From the NCBI RefSeq assembly GCF_029227915.1, contig NC_079876.1, positions 28,309,828-28,369,827 on the forward strand: DNA of 60,000 nt, read 5' to 3'. A program made the translations under genes and the position numbers. Source of the stretch: Hydractinia symbiolongicarpus (taxonomy: Eukaryota > Cnidaria > Hydrozoa > Anthoathecata > Hydractiniidae). The notes under the pieces are model-generated. The model did no database searches. It was not told the DNA's origin and worked only from the letters and a program-made list of their open reading frames with translations. Position 1 is the stretch's first letter. Every line of letters begins with the position of its first letter. This document shows, one piece after another, positions 11,989 through 24,849 of this stretch.

Positions 11989-13847
11989 GGACTACACCAG
12001 GTCCTCTCCACTCTTTCTCTCCACGTCGCTTATAGTATACCAATTCACCATTATAAAAATCTTTGCTGGTAGATGTCCGTGTTTGATGACTGAGTGCTGT
12101 TTTAAGATTCACTTTCAATGAATGCTTTGCGAGCAACATGCAGGGCATTCAGATGATTCGCAATTAATTGACTGGGTGTAACTGTTCGAAGAACAGGAGG
12201 CTTGGCTGTAAGCACAGATGGGAGATTTGGATTGCGTCCAAATACAAGCTGATTGAGACTGAATCCACGGTTATTATGCAACGCATTCTTGGCACAATTG
12301 GCCCATGTAAGTGCATTTTCAACAGAACAACTAGTGTTGTCAACAATTTTCATAATCATATTTTCCAGGATGAAATTATGATGCTCACATACACCATTTG
12401 ACCATGGAGCTTCTGCTGCTGTTGTATACACTCTTGTGTTTAACAGTTCTGCTACATCTCTTAAAGGGGAACTCCAGTAAAAATCACTTTTTTCTTTTTT
12501 GCTATATACGTACTCAGAAAGTAGTTACACATCTTTCGTAGCGATCAAGTTTCTATTCTTTGTTTTTCAAAAAAGAAGCTTTTTTTATGGAAGGACATGC
12601 CGAATATTTTCAGGGGGTAAATGTACTCATTTTCTTCAATCTTTGTAATGTTTAAGGCTGCATGTGATGCTGATAATGCAGTTTCTAAAACAGCTTTGTC
12701 AAAACAACTACTTATAAGTCAGTAGCTTCTGCAACGCATTTATGACCTACCATAATCATAAGAATGATTTTTATTTGTACAATATTAATACTCATGTTTA
12801 CCAACTTATCACGACCCGAACATTATTCGATCTTTCGATCACGCATTTGAATGGTCCTCCATCATGGTGAAAATTTCAACGTTACATAAAATTTGTTTGC
12901 ATTTGTGTGCAAAAAAGCACGTGCGGATGAAAAATATTGCTGAATTGTGAAATAAAAATAAATTGGCTTGTAAAGTAAGAAAGTTTTTTTACTGAAACAA
13001 ATGATAAAGTTTTTGTGATGAAAAGAATGTTAAAAAAAAGCCAATTAAATATATTTTCTATTTCTTTAAAAAATATTTTGCTCAGAACGTTGTTTTGAGT
13101 TAGTAGAAGACACCTCGTCACTTTGCATCATTATTAATTTCTCCCTTGTGAGACACAAGAGGTTCGAAGTCGTGTGGCTGTAGCTTTGTAAAGTCTTTTT
13201 CATGAAGAGATTATCCTATTCTATGTTTATCCGAATTATCCTATTCTATGTTTTCTAAGTTAAAATCTTCGTCATTACTACAAGACGTTTTATCAACGAA
13301 CAATGTAAACACTAAGTAAACAAACTTTTAGAAGGTGTGCTGCTGAGCTCACGGACTGTCTGCACGATGTGACGTATGCCTATTTATTCGGACCTAGTCC
13401 TCTCAACTTTACGCAACCTTGCAAATTTATTTAAAATTGAAGATGTTTACAGACCCCATTAAGGTATAAATAAAGATTTTTAACGATTGTAAAAGGTTTA
13501 TTCTGACATATTTATGTATTGTCTTCTTAAAATAACATTTTTTTCAAATATTTTTTTTCACTGGAGTGCCCCTTTAAGAGCTCATTGTTGAACTCCCCTC
13601 CGTTGTCTGAAAAAATCGAGTTTGGTGTGCCAAAAATAGCAACCCAGTGCTTGAGAATTGTGTCGACGATAATTTCCTTATTCTTGGATTTGATAATTGT
13701 TGATGCACTGTATCTACAGAACACATCAATCATATGAAGTATGGTTAACTTTTTATGATTAACTGTCAGGAATTTTAGGTCCATGGCAAGGCATTCATTG
13801 ACATCTGAGGCCATTGGTAGTGAGACAATTGGCCCTTGATCGAGCCT
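11989..13847 (-). pseudogene. copia integrase, split by an insertion
   Basis: The catalytic core is recognisable: first Asp in CLAMDLKFL, second in FSDNGGEF (13620-13600 region), and the Glu in WSNGVCEHHNFIL (near 12390). The C-terminal part has ELVYYKRRGEKEWRGPG (about 12030). A 1,109-bp TTAA-flanked insertion separates the second Asp from the Glu. Insertion plus duplication totals 1,113 bp, a multiple of three, but it carries stops. A frameshift follows near 12110. An in-frame TGA at 13848-13850 separates this part from gag. Confidence 0.85.
12465..13573. mobile_element. TTAA-flanked TIR element (piggyBac-type MITE) inside the integrase
   Basis: Termini AGGGGAACTCCAGT (left) and its complement-like ACTGGAGTGCCCCT (right) are inverted repeats with one mismatch, each bordered by TTAA (12461-12464 and 13574-13577). 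TTAA duplication is specific to piggyBac-like transposases. The 1.1-kb interior has no transposase frame, so it is non-autonomous. It interrupts copia integrase sequence that is otherwise continuous, which proves it is the younger insertion. Confidence 0.85.
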
Positions 13848-15302
13848 TCATATATATCTACTGCATGTGTCACAAGAGTTTGTAACATTGTCAATTTGCT
13901 GAAATAACTCTTTATCTTCAACATTTTCATCTTGGAGAAGAGTTTTCAGTTTGCTGCTGTCTATGGGATGTCCAAACTGTTTGTGAAGCTTTGTAGCTAT
14001 TTTGCATTTTTCTTCAGGTGATTTTACAGTGAGATCGTTGACTGTGAATATAACTCTGGTGGCATTTACACCCGGAGATGTTTTGTTAACAGCAACTTGC
14101 TTAGGTGTAAGAGGTATACAGTAATGGCCATTTGACGTGTGTTGTAAAGGAATGTCTCTTCCAAACATAGTGACTTTATCATTAACAAAATCAAGTTGGC
14201 TATTAGCTGCTTTCAGACTCTTTTTTGATAACAATAATGGTAATTCACAATCGACAACATCAGTAAGAATATGGGCTTGCATTCCAGCCATATTAACAGG
14301 GATGTTAACTTTTTTAACTGAGGGGAAGCTTCCACCTGGCCCAAATTTAAAGGACTTGTTACTCTTACTTTCAGCTAAAGCTGTCCCTTCTGGCATAGTG
14401 TCTATGTAACAGTCAAGCCAATTTTTAGCACAAACTGTCGATGAACATCCTGAGTTTAGTAAAGCACAATTCAAAGACTCAAACACAACTTGCTCCATAA
14501 AGCATTGTTCCACACCCTTTGCGAAAAACTGCACATGTACTTTATCCTGCCCTTTGCTTCCTTTATTCTTATCAGGAAAGTCATTCATGAAATGCATTAT
14601 AGATTTGCAATGGTGACATTGCAATGGATGTCCATCAGGACCATTAGGGTTGTACTGGCTTCTTTTAGCACTGAAATATTTACCACCTCTGCCACGTCCA
14701 CGAGTGTTCCAATTGTTAAAACGTCGTCTGTCAAACTTTTGACCATATAATACTTCTTGCTCAACACCAATATCATTACTGTCTCTACTACTTTCACTTT
14801 GAGCACATTGATCATAAATGGCTTTTATCTGTTTTTTCATAGAGTCGTATGTGAGGGAAGGAACCGTAGCACGTGTTAGTTCACGTGTAGCTTTCGGTAC
14901 ATGTGCATTTTTTAGTAGTTGATATGCAAGAACTGCAGTTGGTAACTCGATTTTAAAACTCTTAAGTTTTTGATTCAACTGTTCAAATTCATTTACATAA
15001 TCACCAATCGACATTGTCTTGGAACGGTGAAAGGTCTCAAATTTTTCGTAAGCATTGAACATTGCTTGATCTTCAGTAATGCCATATAGTTCTTTTATTT
15101 TATTAACAAGTTTATTTAAACCATCTTCTTCATTCAATTCTTCTTTCGTTAAGGCTGACGTACTTCTGAATTTAAACTCAAATAAACAACTGGTCCTTGT
15201 TTCTTCTTTGGAAGTTCTGTAACTACTTCCCATAAAATCCCCATCTTCAGAAAATTGGGGCAATCCATACTTTTGTGTCATCATGATTGTTCCAGTTGCC
15301 AT
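13848..15302 (-). pseudogene. copia gag, protease and integrase zinc region
   Basis: A 484-codon open frame starts at MATGTIMMTQKYGLPQF just after the primer-binding site. It has a UBN2-like gag region, then a CCHC-like knuckle that has lost its last Cys (QCHHCKSIMHFMNDFPD at residues about 228-244). The protease motif reads LLNSGCSS where DSG is expected, so the catalytic Asp appears replaced by Asn. At the end is the integrase HHCC zinc domain (LHKQFGHP...SCDTCSRY). It stops at TGA 13848-13850, which appears to be a nonsense change because integrase sequence continues in the same frame. Confidence 0.9.
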
Positions 15303-15314
15303 CTTCTTAACTAG

Positions 15315-15326
15315 CCTCTGCTACCA
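15315..15326 (-). promoter_or_regulatory. Primer-binding site for initiator Met tRNA
   Basis: On the minus strand TGGTAGCAGAGG lies three bases after the 5' LTR. It is complementary to CCTCTGCTACCA, the 3' end of animal initiator methionine tRNA. It supports both the LTR boundary and the element's orientation. Confidence 0.85.
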
Positions 15327-15329
15327 GAA

Positions 15330-15406
15330 TGTGAATAGATCTTTATTCTTAATTATGGCATAAAGCCGTACACATAAACCTAAAAGATATAATGAACATA
15401 ATGACA
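15330..15406 (-). repeat. 5' LTR of the copia element
   Basis: Plus-strand TGTGAATAGATC to AATGACA, 77 bp, followed by the duplication TATAC at 15407-15411. The promoter of the element would lie here. Confidence 0.85.
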
Positions 15407-15744
15407 TATACTACTAATTTATTCTCAATATTCCCGGAAATAAGGGGCGGGATAGTAAATTCTACCGAAATTTTGCAGGTTTTTTTTTATTTTTTTTTAT
15501 AAGGCATGGAGCATTTACAGCGATCGCTATTCTGATGATTCCGTCAACTATTGTTTTTTCTCATCAACATTTTCTGGTGGTTCTCAACCAAGACTACTCG
15601 TTCTGTCATAGTACTGCCGGTTCGCTGCTGGTTCTCTGGTTGTTCTACGGAGACTGGTGGTTCGCTGCTTGTTCTGTGGTGGTTCTGCGGATACTAGTCG
15701 TTACCTGTTTTAGTTATTACGGAAGTGGGAGCATTGTCCATATT

Positions 15745-18700
15745 TTTACAACATTTGTATCTGAGGAATAAAAAAAGGGCATGACATGATTTACATAACT
15801 TAGGCATAGCCAAGGATCATTGGACCTTGTTTAATGAAATAGGTATTCAAAAGTATAGATTTTATTGCAATTACAGTGGGACCACTTATCACAATAATTG
15901 CTTAAAATTGCATGTCTGTTGTTTTTAACTGGTTTTCCACACACACTACAGGGAAACTGTATCATTTACACTTTAAACAGAAAAAGTAACAAATAATAAA
16001 TCGACAAAAAATCGAAAGTAAAAGCGATTACAGAAAATGAGAAAAAAAGAGAAGATAAAAAACATCTACTTACAAGAATTACATCTGGCACCATTTTAAA
16101 CTGGAGTTATTACGATAGCAGAGAAGCAGTGATGGGGCCGTTAAGATTGTACCCTTGGAACATCTGATTTAACTGGGATTTATTAAAGATCAAAACTAAA
16201 GAGGCGTCTAGGGCCTCAATCTTGACAGTCCCACCAGTGAATCAGAACTAGAGATAAGACTGTCACTGTATAACATATGCACATTGTACCAGGAATTCCA
16301 TGAAAAAAACAACACGAATGAACCTATATTTGTTAATTTGCGCATGCAATTTTTTATTTTTTATTATTCACTTATGGAGTGGTTTAAAAGTGTTAATATA
16401 TTAACGAAACACATTGCTTTGTCGTTAGAAGTAACCTATAGCAAATATATACTGCAGGAATACATGACAAAGGGAGGGCTATGTCATACCATGTTGTATT
16501 CACTGCGATCATCTACTATTTTGTTTGCTATGTCCATCCGCCCCTCCACATGGCCGCAGACTATATTTTTACGGCAAGTGATATTTTCTCCGTAACGATT
16601 GTGTTTTTTACTAAAAGACATTTTTTTTAAACTTCAGTTCCATTTCGATCTTTTGCTCCATACAATTCTTTTTTTGTACGCAGCGTGTCCATAGATGTTT
16701 TAAAAAAGATGATATTTCCAATTACTTTTAATTTTTTTTTATAATTTTTTAGAATTTGTGCATATAATGTTTACAAAATCAAGATTTTTAATTTTAAAAA
16801 TGTTACCACAAGATTTTTAGTTGTGTAAATTCTCAGTGATCTGCTGTTATAAGACCAAAAAGTAACTTTTTGAGGAAAATCATGATTATTGGTATAATTT
16901 TCATATAAAAATTGATTCTTCCAGGATACAATTTCTGGCAACAATAAATTTTTAACTGTTAAACGTCATAATACGTAATAAAGCCATGCTATTATTAGTA
17001 TACATTAACTCTGGAAATTTGCTATTAAAAAATTTAAATTGATATGTTTTTTTCGGTTATCTGTTGAATAATAATTTTATAAAAAAATTAAAATATTTTT
17101 TTGAGAAAAACGTTAGTTTTTAAAATCTGATGTGGTGAAAAGTAGGCCAGAGTTGATTTTTTATATAAACAGAATACTTTTTTTAAATATATTTTCTATC
17201 AACATGAAAGGTAGCTAATTCCATACTGAATACATGTTCCAAAAGAGCTAGTGCATTTGCATTTATTGTTGAAAAAAGAGGCAGTGTATGGCATCTTTTC
17301 AAAGATATCTTAGTTTAGCATATAATTAACTTTTTGTAGCCTGAGCTAGATTGAATTTTGTTAACGAATTATTTTAATCTTATTTTTTAAAGCAAGAAGA
17401 ATAGTGTTGTGTGCTCACTTAGTAGTAAGAATGCTTTGTCCTAAAAAGTTGTTTTTTACATTTATGATACATTTATCTTTGATGTTAACATGCTTTATTA
17501 AATAAAATACCAGTTATCCCAATTGAAATACAATTGCTCAGAAGATATTTTTTGTCTTGTATGAAAGAAATTTGTGAATACTTAAAGGCAAGAAATTCTA
17601 TTGTTTTTTGCTCACGTGATCAGTATTGAGAAATCTTTAATGTTAGATGTGGTCATGCTGGCTTTATGTTTATTGGTTGATTTTAATTCGGTTTTGCACT
17701 GGAAAATTATTAAATAAGAAACTCAATTTTAATATCTCGAAGAAAACTTAGTTAACTAGGCTAGAAATGTCTGAAATCTGGACAATCCTTGTTAAGTTGA
17801 GACAGTGTAGAGATATTGCTAACCTTGATACCATAATTATTCAAATAAGTAGTCAAATTTTTATTCAGTATATTGACTTTCAGGGGGGTGACATTATATG
17901 TACAGGTAATATTGCCAGTTGAAATACCCCTCTCTCTCTCTTCAGTGAGCTAATTTCTTACCTTTTTTTATTATTGACTTGTGTTGAAAAATTGAACAAG
18001 CAACACCAAATTTCGAAAAATTTTATGACCCATTTCAATTTATTACCACCCCTCATATTAATAATTAATAGCTTTTTCTGCTATGGAACTTATTATGCCA
18101 ATAATTCAAACAAGCTTCACAGAGTAATTTATTTATTTATCATAAAGATTAACACTTTAGTAATAAGTTACTGCTATAATTGCGTGTTCTGATAAAGAAA
18201 CCGACAAAGACATACGTATATATAACAAAAAATCATGTAAAATATACATTGTGACTGAAACAAATAACATAGAAAAACAAAAAATTGAATAACACTTTAG
18301 TCTGTAAACTAAACTCATTTCTCCCTTTTTGATATTTTTCAAGAGAAGCGTACAAAAAAATTATAGGGCAATAGCGAAAGCAGGGAAGAAAGACGGGTAT
18401 TCTTTCTAATACCACTCTTGAAAGACTCAAAGATAGGAGTGTTTAAGTAGACGAATCAAGGGTCAAACATACACCGAGAAACAAAATTATAAAAATATCA
18501 AAATAATAAAAATTATTTGCAATTAAAATGACTCATGACTCTATTCCTAAAATCTGCGACTGAACCTGTTACCGTATCTCTATGGGCAGTGTATTGAAAA
18601 TTTTTACATCCGTTATAGAAAAGAAGCCAGATTATTTTGCGACCTTAAGTTTCACTTTAGGAATAAATAACACTATAGAGTTTTGACAAGTATTTTGACA

Positions 18701-19900
18701 ATGGATTATAACTCTCTAGATCTTTACAAATATTACAACCTAAACATTTCTTTACAAATCCAAAAACATAGTTCAAGTCCAAATCCAGTAAGGTATTTCC
18801 AAAATCAAAAATTTCTCTCTAAAGTAAAGTATAATCCAAGTTTAAAATCCAATGCCAATATGTTTATAATGCACAAAGTAGCTACACAATTTTAAATATC
18901 TAAATATAAAATGAAGTTACCTTTAACCAAGCTATAGCTAGCTACAGTACAGTGTCCTAAAAGCATTTTTGGGAGACCTCTAGCTAGCTAGCTAGTTTAA
19001 AGGCTTTTAGGATATATTAAGTTGCCTTTATTGTACAAAAAGAAATTAAAAGTACAAATAAGTGCCTAATAAAAGTTTTTTTCAAAATATATATCATAAA
19101 ATTAGTATCACAAAGATAAAAACAGATATCAAAAATCAAAACTGTCCTGCCGCCAGCAGTTTCGCAAGGCAAATGACTGAATAAACGTGAAGTCCAAAGT
19201 TCAACTTGCACCACCGAGTTCCGCAAATTCATAATGGCGCATAATCTCCGAAATGGTCTATTCAGAGCTATACGCTATCTTGTGAACTGCCTTGGTCAAT
19301 TAGTGTTACTAAAAAACCTTTTAGAAATAACTCAACAAATTTTCCTGTTTTGCAAAAAAAATGCTACAGTACTATTTCTTTTTAGGAGTCGAAATACGCA
19401 ATATTAGCTAAATCAAATTCTATTTACCCTATTATTAACTAATAGCTATTTTCAACCGGTTATGAGAAAGTCGTAGCGTTCAATGGCTAGAGAGCTTTAA
19501 GAACGGGCCTTGTACAGCGCAATATAACTTAACTTCGTAGCAACCATATCGTCGTTATAGATGTAGACAATTAACATTGCCGGTAAAACGTGAAAGATGC
19601 AGTCATAACTCAATTTTATATAGCTAGTTACACTATATTAATAACTATGTTCCTCCGAATAGTTTATTTATTTATTTATTCATTTTTTATTCATTCATTT
19701 ATTTATAATGAATATTTATACAGTATAAAACATCGTCTGCTATTAAAATGTGTCCTAATATTAGCAATATTAGTTTTTCTAACAGCTACGAACAAAAAAA
19801 GTCCATATACTTTTTTATCATTGTTGTCATGAGGTTTTAGTTTTAAAAATATTAAAAGTTCAAAATCAAATTACACTGCTTCCTATAAACAGCAAAAAAA
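15745..19900. other. AT-rich desert
   Basis: No frame with a recognisable domain. A small dyad CCTAAAAGC...GCTTTTAGG at about 18956-19013 encloses an AGCT run. Otherwise nothing is seen. Confidence 0.45.
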
Positions 19901-19919
19901 ACATGACACACAATTATTT

Positions 19920-21200
19920 TTCTAAAATATCGTTTTTATTTGTGTATGGATAGTTATTAAATCTACTGTTTGTTTTAATATCTCTTCTTTGATAAATGTA
20001 TGTATAGGTGTCCCACATTCCAGCAAACTTACTGTGTTAAGATAAAAAATAAAGTATTCCATGAATTGAGCTGTTAGAACATCTAATTTATTATTTCGTA
20101 CAAGCGTATTTGCGACTTTTTTCCAAAATCTCCTTCTTAGTGGTGTATGGATGGGCATCAAACATCACTCCTTGTGTAGTGTCTAGCATAAAGTTTTCTA
20201 CCAGGTTGGCGTGCTGAATATTTTAATTCGCGAGAAGGGTAAATTAAAAAAATGCGTTTTTTAAATGATGCATGTATATCGATAGAATCTCTATTTTTAT
20301 AAGGTATGGATGATCTCTCATTTTCTTGGTTGTTTACTGAGGAGAACTAATGTTGTATACACAGGTCTGCTACGACATGCTGTATGTTTTTTCCGCCTGA
20401 AGGAAGGTTTTGCAAAATATCCTTTTAATATTGTATGGTGGTATGAATCAGTCTCCCCCGTTCCTGCTTCTTACTGAGTGGGATAAAGTCTTCCTGTGAA
20501 TTCACATGTTAGGACATCTGATATTATCTAAATCTCCTTTTTAGTAGTGTATGGATGGATATCTAACTTTTTATTCAGCGTGAAAAGCAACTTCCAAAAT
20601 TCTCATTTTAAATGATGTATGGATGGGTCTCACACTCTCGTGCCTGTTTTCTGAGTGAAATAAAGTCTCGAATTGGCCGACCAAGAGATTTAATACTTCA
20701 CCTTTCGCGATGTCGTTTTTATCAGATCTCTTTGTTAGGTTGTATTGCAGGATCTTTTGCTCCCTTGCCTGTTTACAGAGTAGAAGAAAGGTTTTTTTAT
20801 TTGCTTACTAGAACATTGAACATTTCATTTGGTGCGAGAGAGCTTTAACAAAATCTTTGATGTATGCACATGCAATGATATACGCACGCGTGTGCTACTC
20901 GCCCTTTCGATTTTTGAATAGAAAAAAGTGATCGTTGGACGTTTTTTTATTCTGTTCTTTTTTTATATTGCGTAAGGTTATTCCCCAAAATACTTTTTTA
21001 ATGATGAATTGATAGGTTTCGCTACTTGTCCAGAATAAGCTTTTCCTTGTTTAGCTTCACAATACATTCAATATCGTATTTATTGCGGGAATAGTTTCCT
21101 AAATTTTGTTTTTAGTATTGTATGTGTAGGTATGGATGGGCCTGGCTACTTGCCTAAATATTTACCCTAATAGGACATCTTCCCCTATTACTTAATTCAG
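19920..21200 (-). repeat. Degenerate repeats around GTATGGATGG
   Basis: The motif GTATGGATG(G) recurs near 20142, 20303, 20433, 20552, 20616 and 21128, each after a T-rich CTCCTTTTTAGT-like block, at irregular spacing. In minus translation the motif reads IHT or similar, as at a C2H2 zinc-finger linker (PIHTPLRRRFWKK). This may be a heavily decayed zinc-finger array, but no intact finger survives. Confidence 0.3.
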
Positions 21201-21209
21201 TTCGCTTGC

Positions 21210-24200
21210 TTGTGTACTGACTAGAATGAAGTTTCCCCTTGCTTTTTTGTACAGCATGCGTTTTCGAACAAGCTCGTTAAAATTTAGAACAGTTGTACAC
21301 GTTTTATGTGATCAAAATCGACCTTAAATGTTAATTCAAGATATTTAGTAGGCCTAAAATTTTAAATTTTGTTCAAGGATGAATTTCACGTTGCAAAATA
21401 TTAAATGCGTACGATCATGGATGGAGGCGTTGTTTTATAAATGGCAAGCATATGCTATAACCCATTGGGTAATTCATTACTCTGCAAGTAATAAAAGAGA
21501 AACAGTTACATTAATACATGTAGTCATGCTGTCGAGCATGGTGATACATACTAACTTTTTGTTGCCCTTCCCTGACCTCTTCCCAGGTTAACTTGTATTA
21601 TGTTTCATAAGTACAACGTCGTCCCGGGTCTAGGTTGTATTTAAATTAACCTGAATTTTTTAAAAAATTTGCCTAAAAAGCGAAAATAGCCGAATACCAG
21701 TTGGCTGCAACAAAAGTTTTCAAATAGCTGGCTACACCCTTTACTTTAATAAAAACTTTGGCGAAGTCTAAAGTTTGTTAATTCAAGGAGACAACAGTTT
21801 CAATAAACCTGTAATACTTAGCTAGGGTTTTTAACTCACAATTAATTTTGTAACAACAAGCTTTATGATGTGTTTTTATTTGAAGTGACATTGAATTTTG
21901 TGAATTCCAAGCAAATGTCTATTGTTGTAAAACCATGAAAGTTATTGGTTCGAATCCAATCCATCTTTGAAGTTGGTAGTTCAAATGGAAGAACAACATG
22001 GTGTGCAGTAATTAGTTTCATACTGCAACAAACAATAATCCAAATCAATTCAAAATTTAAAATTCATACAGTTATACCCTTTTACCGTCTCTTTGTGTGC
22101 AAAATTGCGGTGAACAGAATAAGCTCCATTAATCTACAAAAAAATCGAAGGTTCAATTCGATATCGGGGTATTTTAATTATTTTTAATTGCCATTAATAA
22201 TAAGAACCGCCGTACGCTTTGTTACGCAATCTTTTGTAACCACATCATCAAGTTCTATCCATGCCAGTACCGATAAGTAACGATATGGATGAAATTCTTA
22301 TTTATCTTTTGCAGCTTTTTTAAAATGGAAACAAATCAGAAATTTAAGCTCTTCGAATTTTCTATCGTGATTAATCAAAAGTTAATGGTTCGACAACGAA
22401 GATTTGAACAGTTAGATTTAAATAGTAAAGTTGTTGGGTTGGGTTTTGACAAGGTTTAAAATGTCCTCGTTATGACTTTTTTGACTTCTAAGGGCTTTGT
22501 TTTTACAACATCCTCACTATAAAAAACGGACAATATATCGATAATGTAGAATGGATATTATGTCCATATGCACTGGAATGAACGGGCTTTTAAATATTGA
22601 TATATTGACCATATGTATAAAAATAGATATAATGATGATTTTTTCAGGAGATCCAAGAATCCATATAATGTAGAGACCTGGTGACCATGTCAGGGCGGAG
22701 CGCATCGCTTCTGCGTCTATCCGCTGCACTGCAGGGCGCTCCGCGGTTTACGGACTACTGCATCCTTGTTCCCCACCCTCTACCCTGTTTTCAGACAAGG
22801 AAATATAACACTAAGATTTATTTATTTACGCCATCATCGGTATCTACAAACTTGAGAAGCCGCCACTTACACTAGACAGCAGAGGCTGTAGCCAGGATAC
22901 CCAGCTCAACCTTCCACAACATTTCATATTATAATTTATGGCTGGCCTAGTTATTTAAGCTTTCTTTTATAGAGAAAGAAAAAATGATTATAAGGGTGGT
23001 TTGAAGAGACAACGCTGGGTCTCCTGGCCAAATTTATGGCTAGACAGACTGAAAGCCTTTGGAGATGGCCAGCCAGTTAGGCGTGTACAAGAGTTATCTC
23101 ACCTTCTTTTTTGCCTCCAGCGGTGAGTTAAGGGGCCATTAATTCATACTGTATATTTTACCGTGGTCACTCACAAACAGACTTGTTTGCCATGGTATAG
23201 ACAACCGCACCAAACTAAATTGCTTAAAAAGGATAACTATCATAACACAGGAACTCACAGTAGAGTACTAAACACAAAGTAAAAGGCTAAGAGTATAAAA
23301 TATCAATTGTTTAATAACAATCTATGAAGTTTTCTATAATGGAGGATCATTTGAGACTTAATTAATCAGCATCAGATAGTTTGTTGGGAAAGGTTGCTGA
23401 ATATTGTTTCATTATTTAAAAAAATGAACGCCGAGCGAATGTAGATTGAAGGTGGTTGTATATCTAGGTAGCTTGTGAGTGAAGTGCAGAAAAATTATAT
23501 TTCGAGCTAAAAATGATTCCTTCCTGACCAATATAGTGAATTTCAAAAGGAATAATTGAAACAAGAACGTGTTGAAATTTCAATAAACACATTGAAAATG
23601 TGTATGTACTTTTCATGAAACAATCGCATAATGGTGCCATGGCGAAAATTTATTGAATTGAATTTTCGAAATTCTTCTTCAATTCAATTCAATCTTGCAA
23701 AGTTTCTATGATTAAAGTAGGTAAGATATATTCTATCATCTGAATATATCTTCTCTCTGAAAAAGATCTAGCAAAATGGGAAAGTTGCTCCGTGAAAAAT
23801 TTAAAAATAACAACAGCTAGCGAAAAGGACAACGACACCTTATTTCATGGGCAGAAGCAATGCATATAAGGACAAACAAGAAACAAAGAAGGCAGATAAT
23901 AAAAGGAGAATTGAATTACATAGTATGTAAATCTGTGGAGACTCTGATAAAAATTATAAATGTTGAAAATTATATTGTATGGTAGTAAAACTTGAGAGCC
24001 AATACTGTTTATGTATAAAATAGAAGTAGAGGGTTTAAATTTTACAATTTTTAAAGTTTTTAAATTTTACAACGAATGCTTGATGCTGAAATATTTTGCT
24101 CAATGTGTTTTTATTTCTAAATATATACAGTATTAGGATATGGTTAATAGAATTAGGGAACATACTATATTTTTATCTCAAAATATACAGATTTTTTTGG

Positions 24201-24300
24201 CTTGATATTCAAAAACATTTTGTCTGTTGTTTTGAATTTTGGATAGTGAAACAAACTCCAATACATTTTTGTTGATACATGTTGTGTCATCATACTTTAT
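21210..24300. other. No gene recognised; scattered repeat debris
   Basis: 21685-21715 resembles the GTTTGGCTGCAAC block of the Helitron-like family. 21940-22175 holds several tRNA B-box-like motifs. The rest is AT-rich without supported features. Confidence 0.35.
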
Positions 24301-24321
24301 TTTCTACTTTTTCATATTTGA

Positions 24322-24840
24322 AGGAACACATTCAATTAGCATTGGATTTATTGGCTACAATGCCGCCATCACAAAACAGTTCTCAACTATGGGTAGACTT
24401 CATGAAGTGTCATCCCAATGGATGGAAAATACCGGAATTGATGGTAAGTAGAATTGTTGTTACAATTCTTGACACTTCGTATATCACGATTTTACATTTA
24501 TTGTGAAAACATTCGGATAGAGGTACTGTAGGGCTCAAAAAATAGTGGCAACAACGAAAATATTATTACACAAAAATATCTCCCAATATATACTACATCG
24601 TATTTTTTAAAGGATTGTCGATGAAATTTAAAAGAGTTGTTCTGATTGAATTAGAGCTGTTGAAAAGATGTGAAGAAGAAGTCGGCATACTCAAAAAAGA
24701 AATGTCTAGCTACTTGCTTCCTTTTTGCTGCTTGAAGAAACTCTTCACGTTAAGATTTCAATCAAGAACTACGATATTTTCGATTCTCACTTTTACCACA
24801 CGCTTGTCCTATTCGTACGGAGATTAGAAGACAATGTGAA
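24322..24840 (+). pseudogene. Unidentified exon-like fragments
   Basis: From an AG at 24323-24324 a frame of about 40 codons runs to a strong donor (ATG|GTAAGT at 24446). It contains HIQLALDLLATMPPS and LWVDFMKCHPNGWK, with balanced composition unlike the surrounding DNA. At 24615-24835 two overlapping frames (LKRCEEEVGILKKEMSSYLL, then LLEETLHVKISIKNYDIF) look like one coding segment broken by a frameshift. I do not recognise the protein. A damaged mobile-element gene is the likeliest explanation. Confidence 0.3.
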
Positions 24841-24849
24841 AGTGCGCGA

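Larger units (their letters stand above)
9724..15411 (-). mobile_element. Ty1/copia retrotransposon with 77-bp LTRs
   Basis: Order on the minus strand is 5' LTR, PBS, gag with protease, integrase, reverse transcriptase, RNase H, 3' LTR: the Ty1/copia order. The 5-bp duplication TATAC flanks it (9724-9728 and 15407-15411). The LTRs (15330-15406 and 9729-9805) differ at 5 of 77 positions. The coding part carries two in-frame stops, about four frameshifts and a 1.1-kb insertion, so this copy is dead. LTRs this short are unusual for a coding element; most copia LTRs are well over 100 bp. Confidence 0.9.
9187..15740. mobile_element. Inverted-repeat element interrupted by a copia element
   Basis: The left flank at about 9187-9300 (TAATAACTAAAACAGGTAAC, then short repeats of the form CAGAACCACCAG) is inverted at about 15590-15735. 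The arms are roughly 80 % similar by eye over more than 100 bp. Both are built of degenerate GAACCAGCAG-like subrepeats. After removing the copia insertion, the host element would be about 0.9 kb. Exact ends and target duplication were not found, so the superfamily is unknown. Confidence 0.6.

Noticed and set aside
14137-14409. 90-codon plus-strand frame within copia gag
   Set aside because: Antisense shadow of the gag/protease frame.
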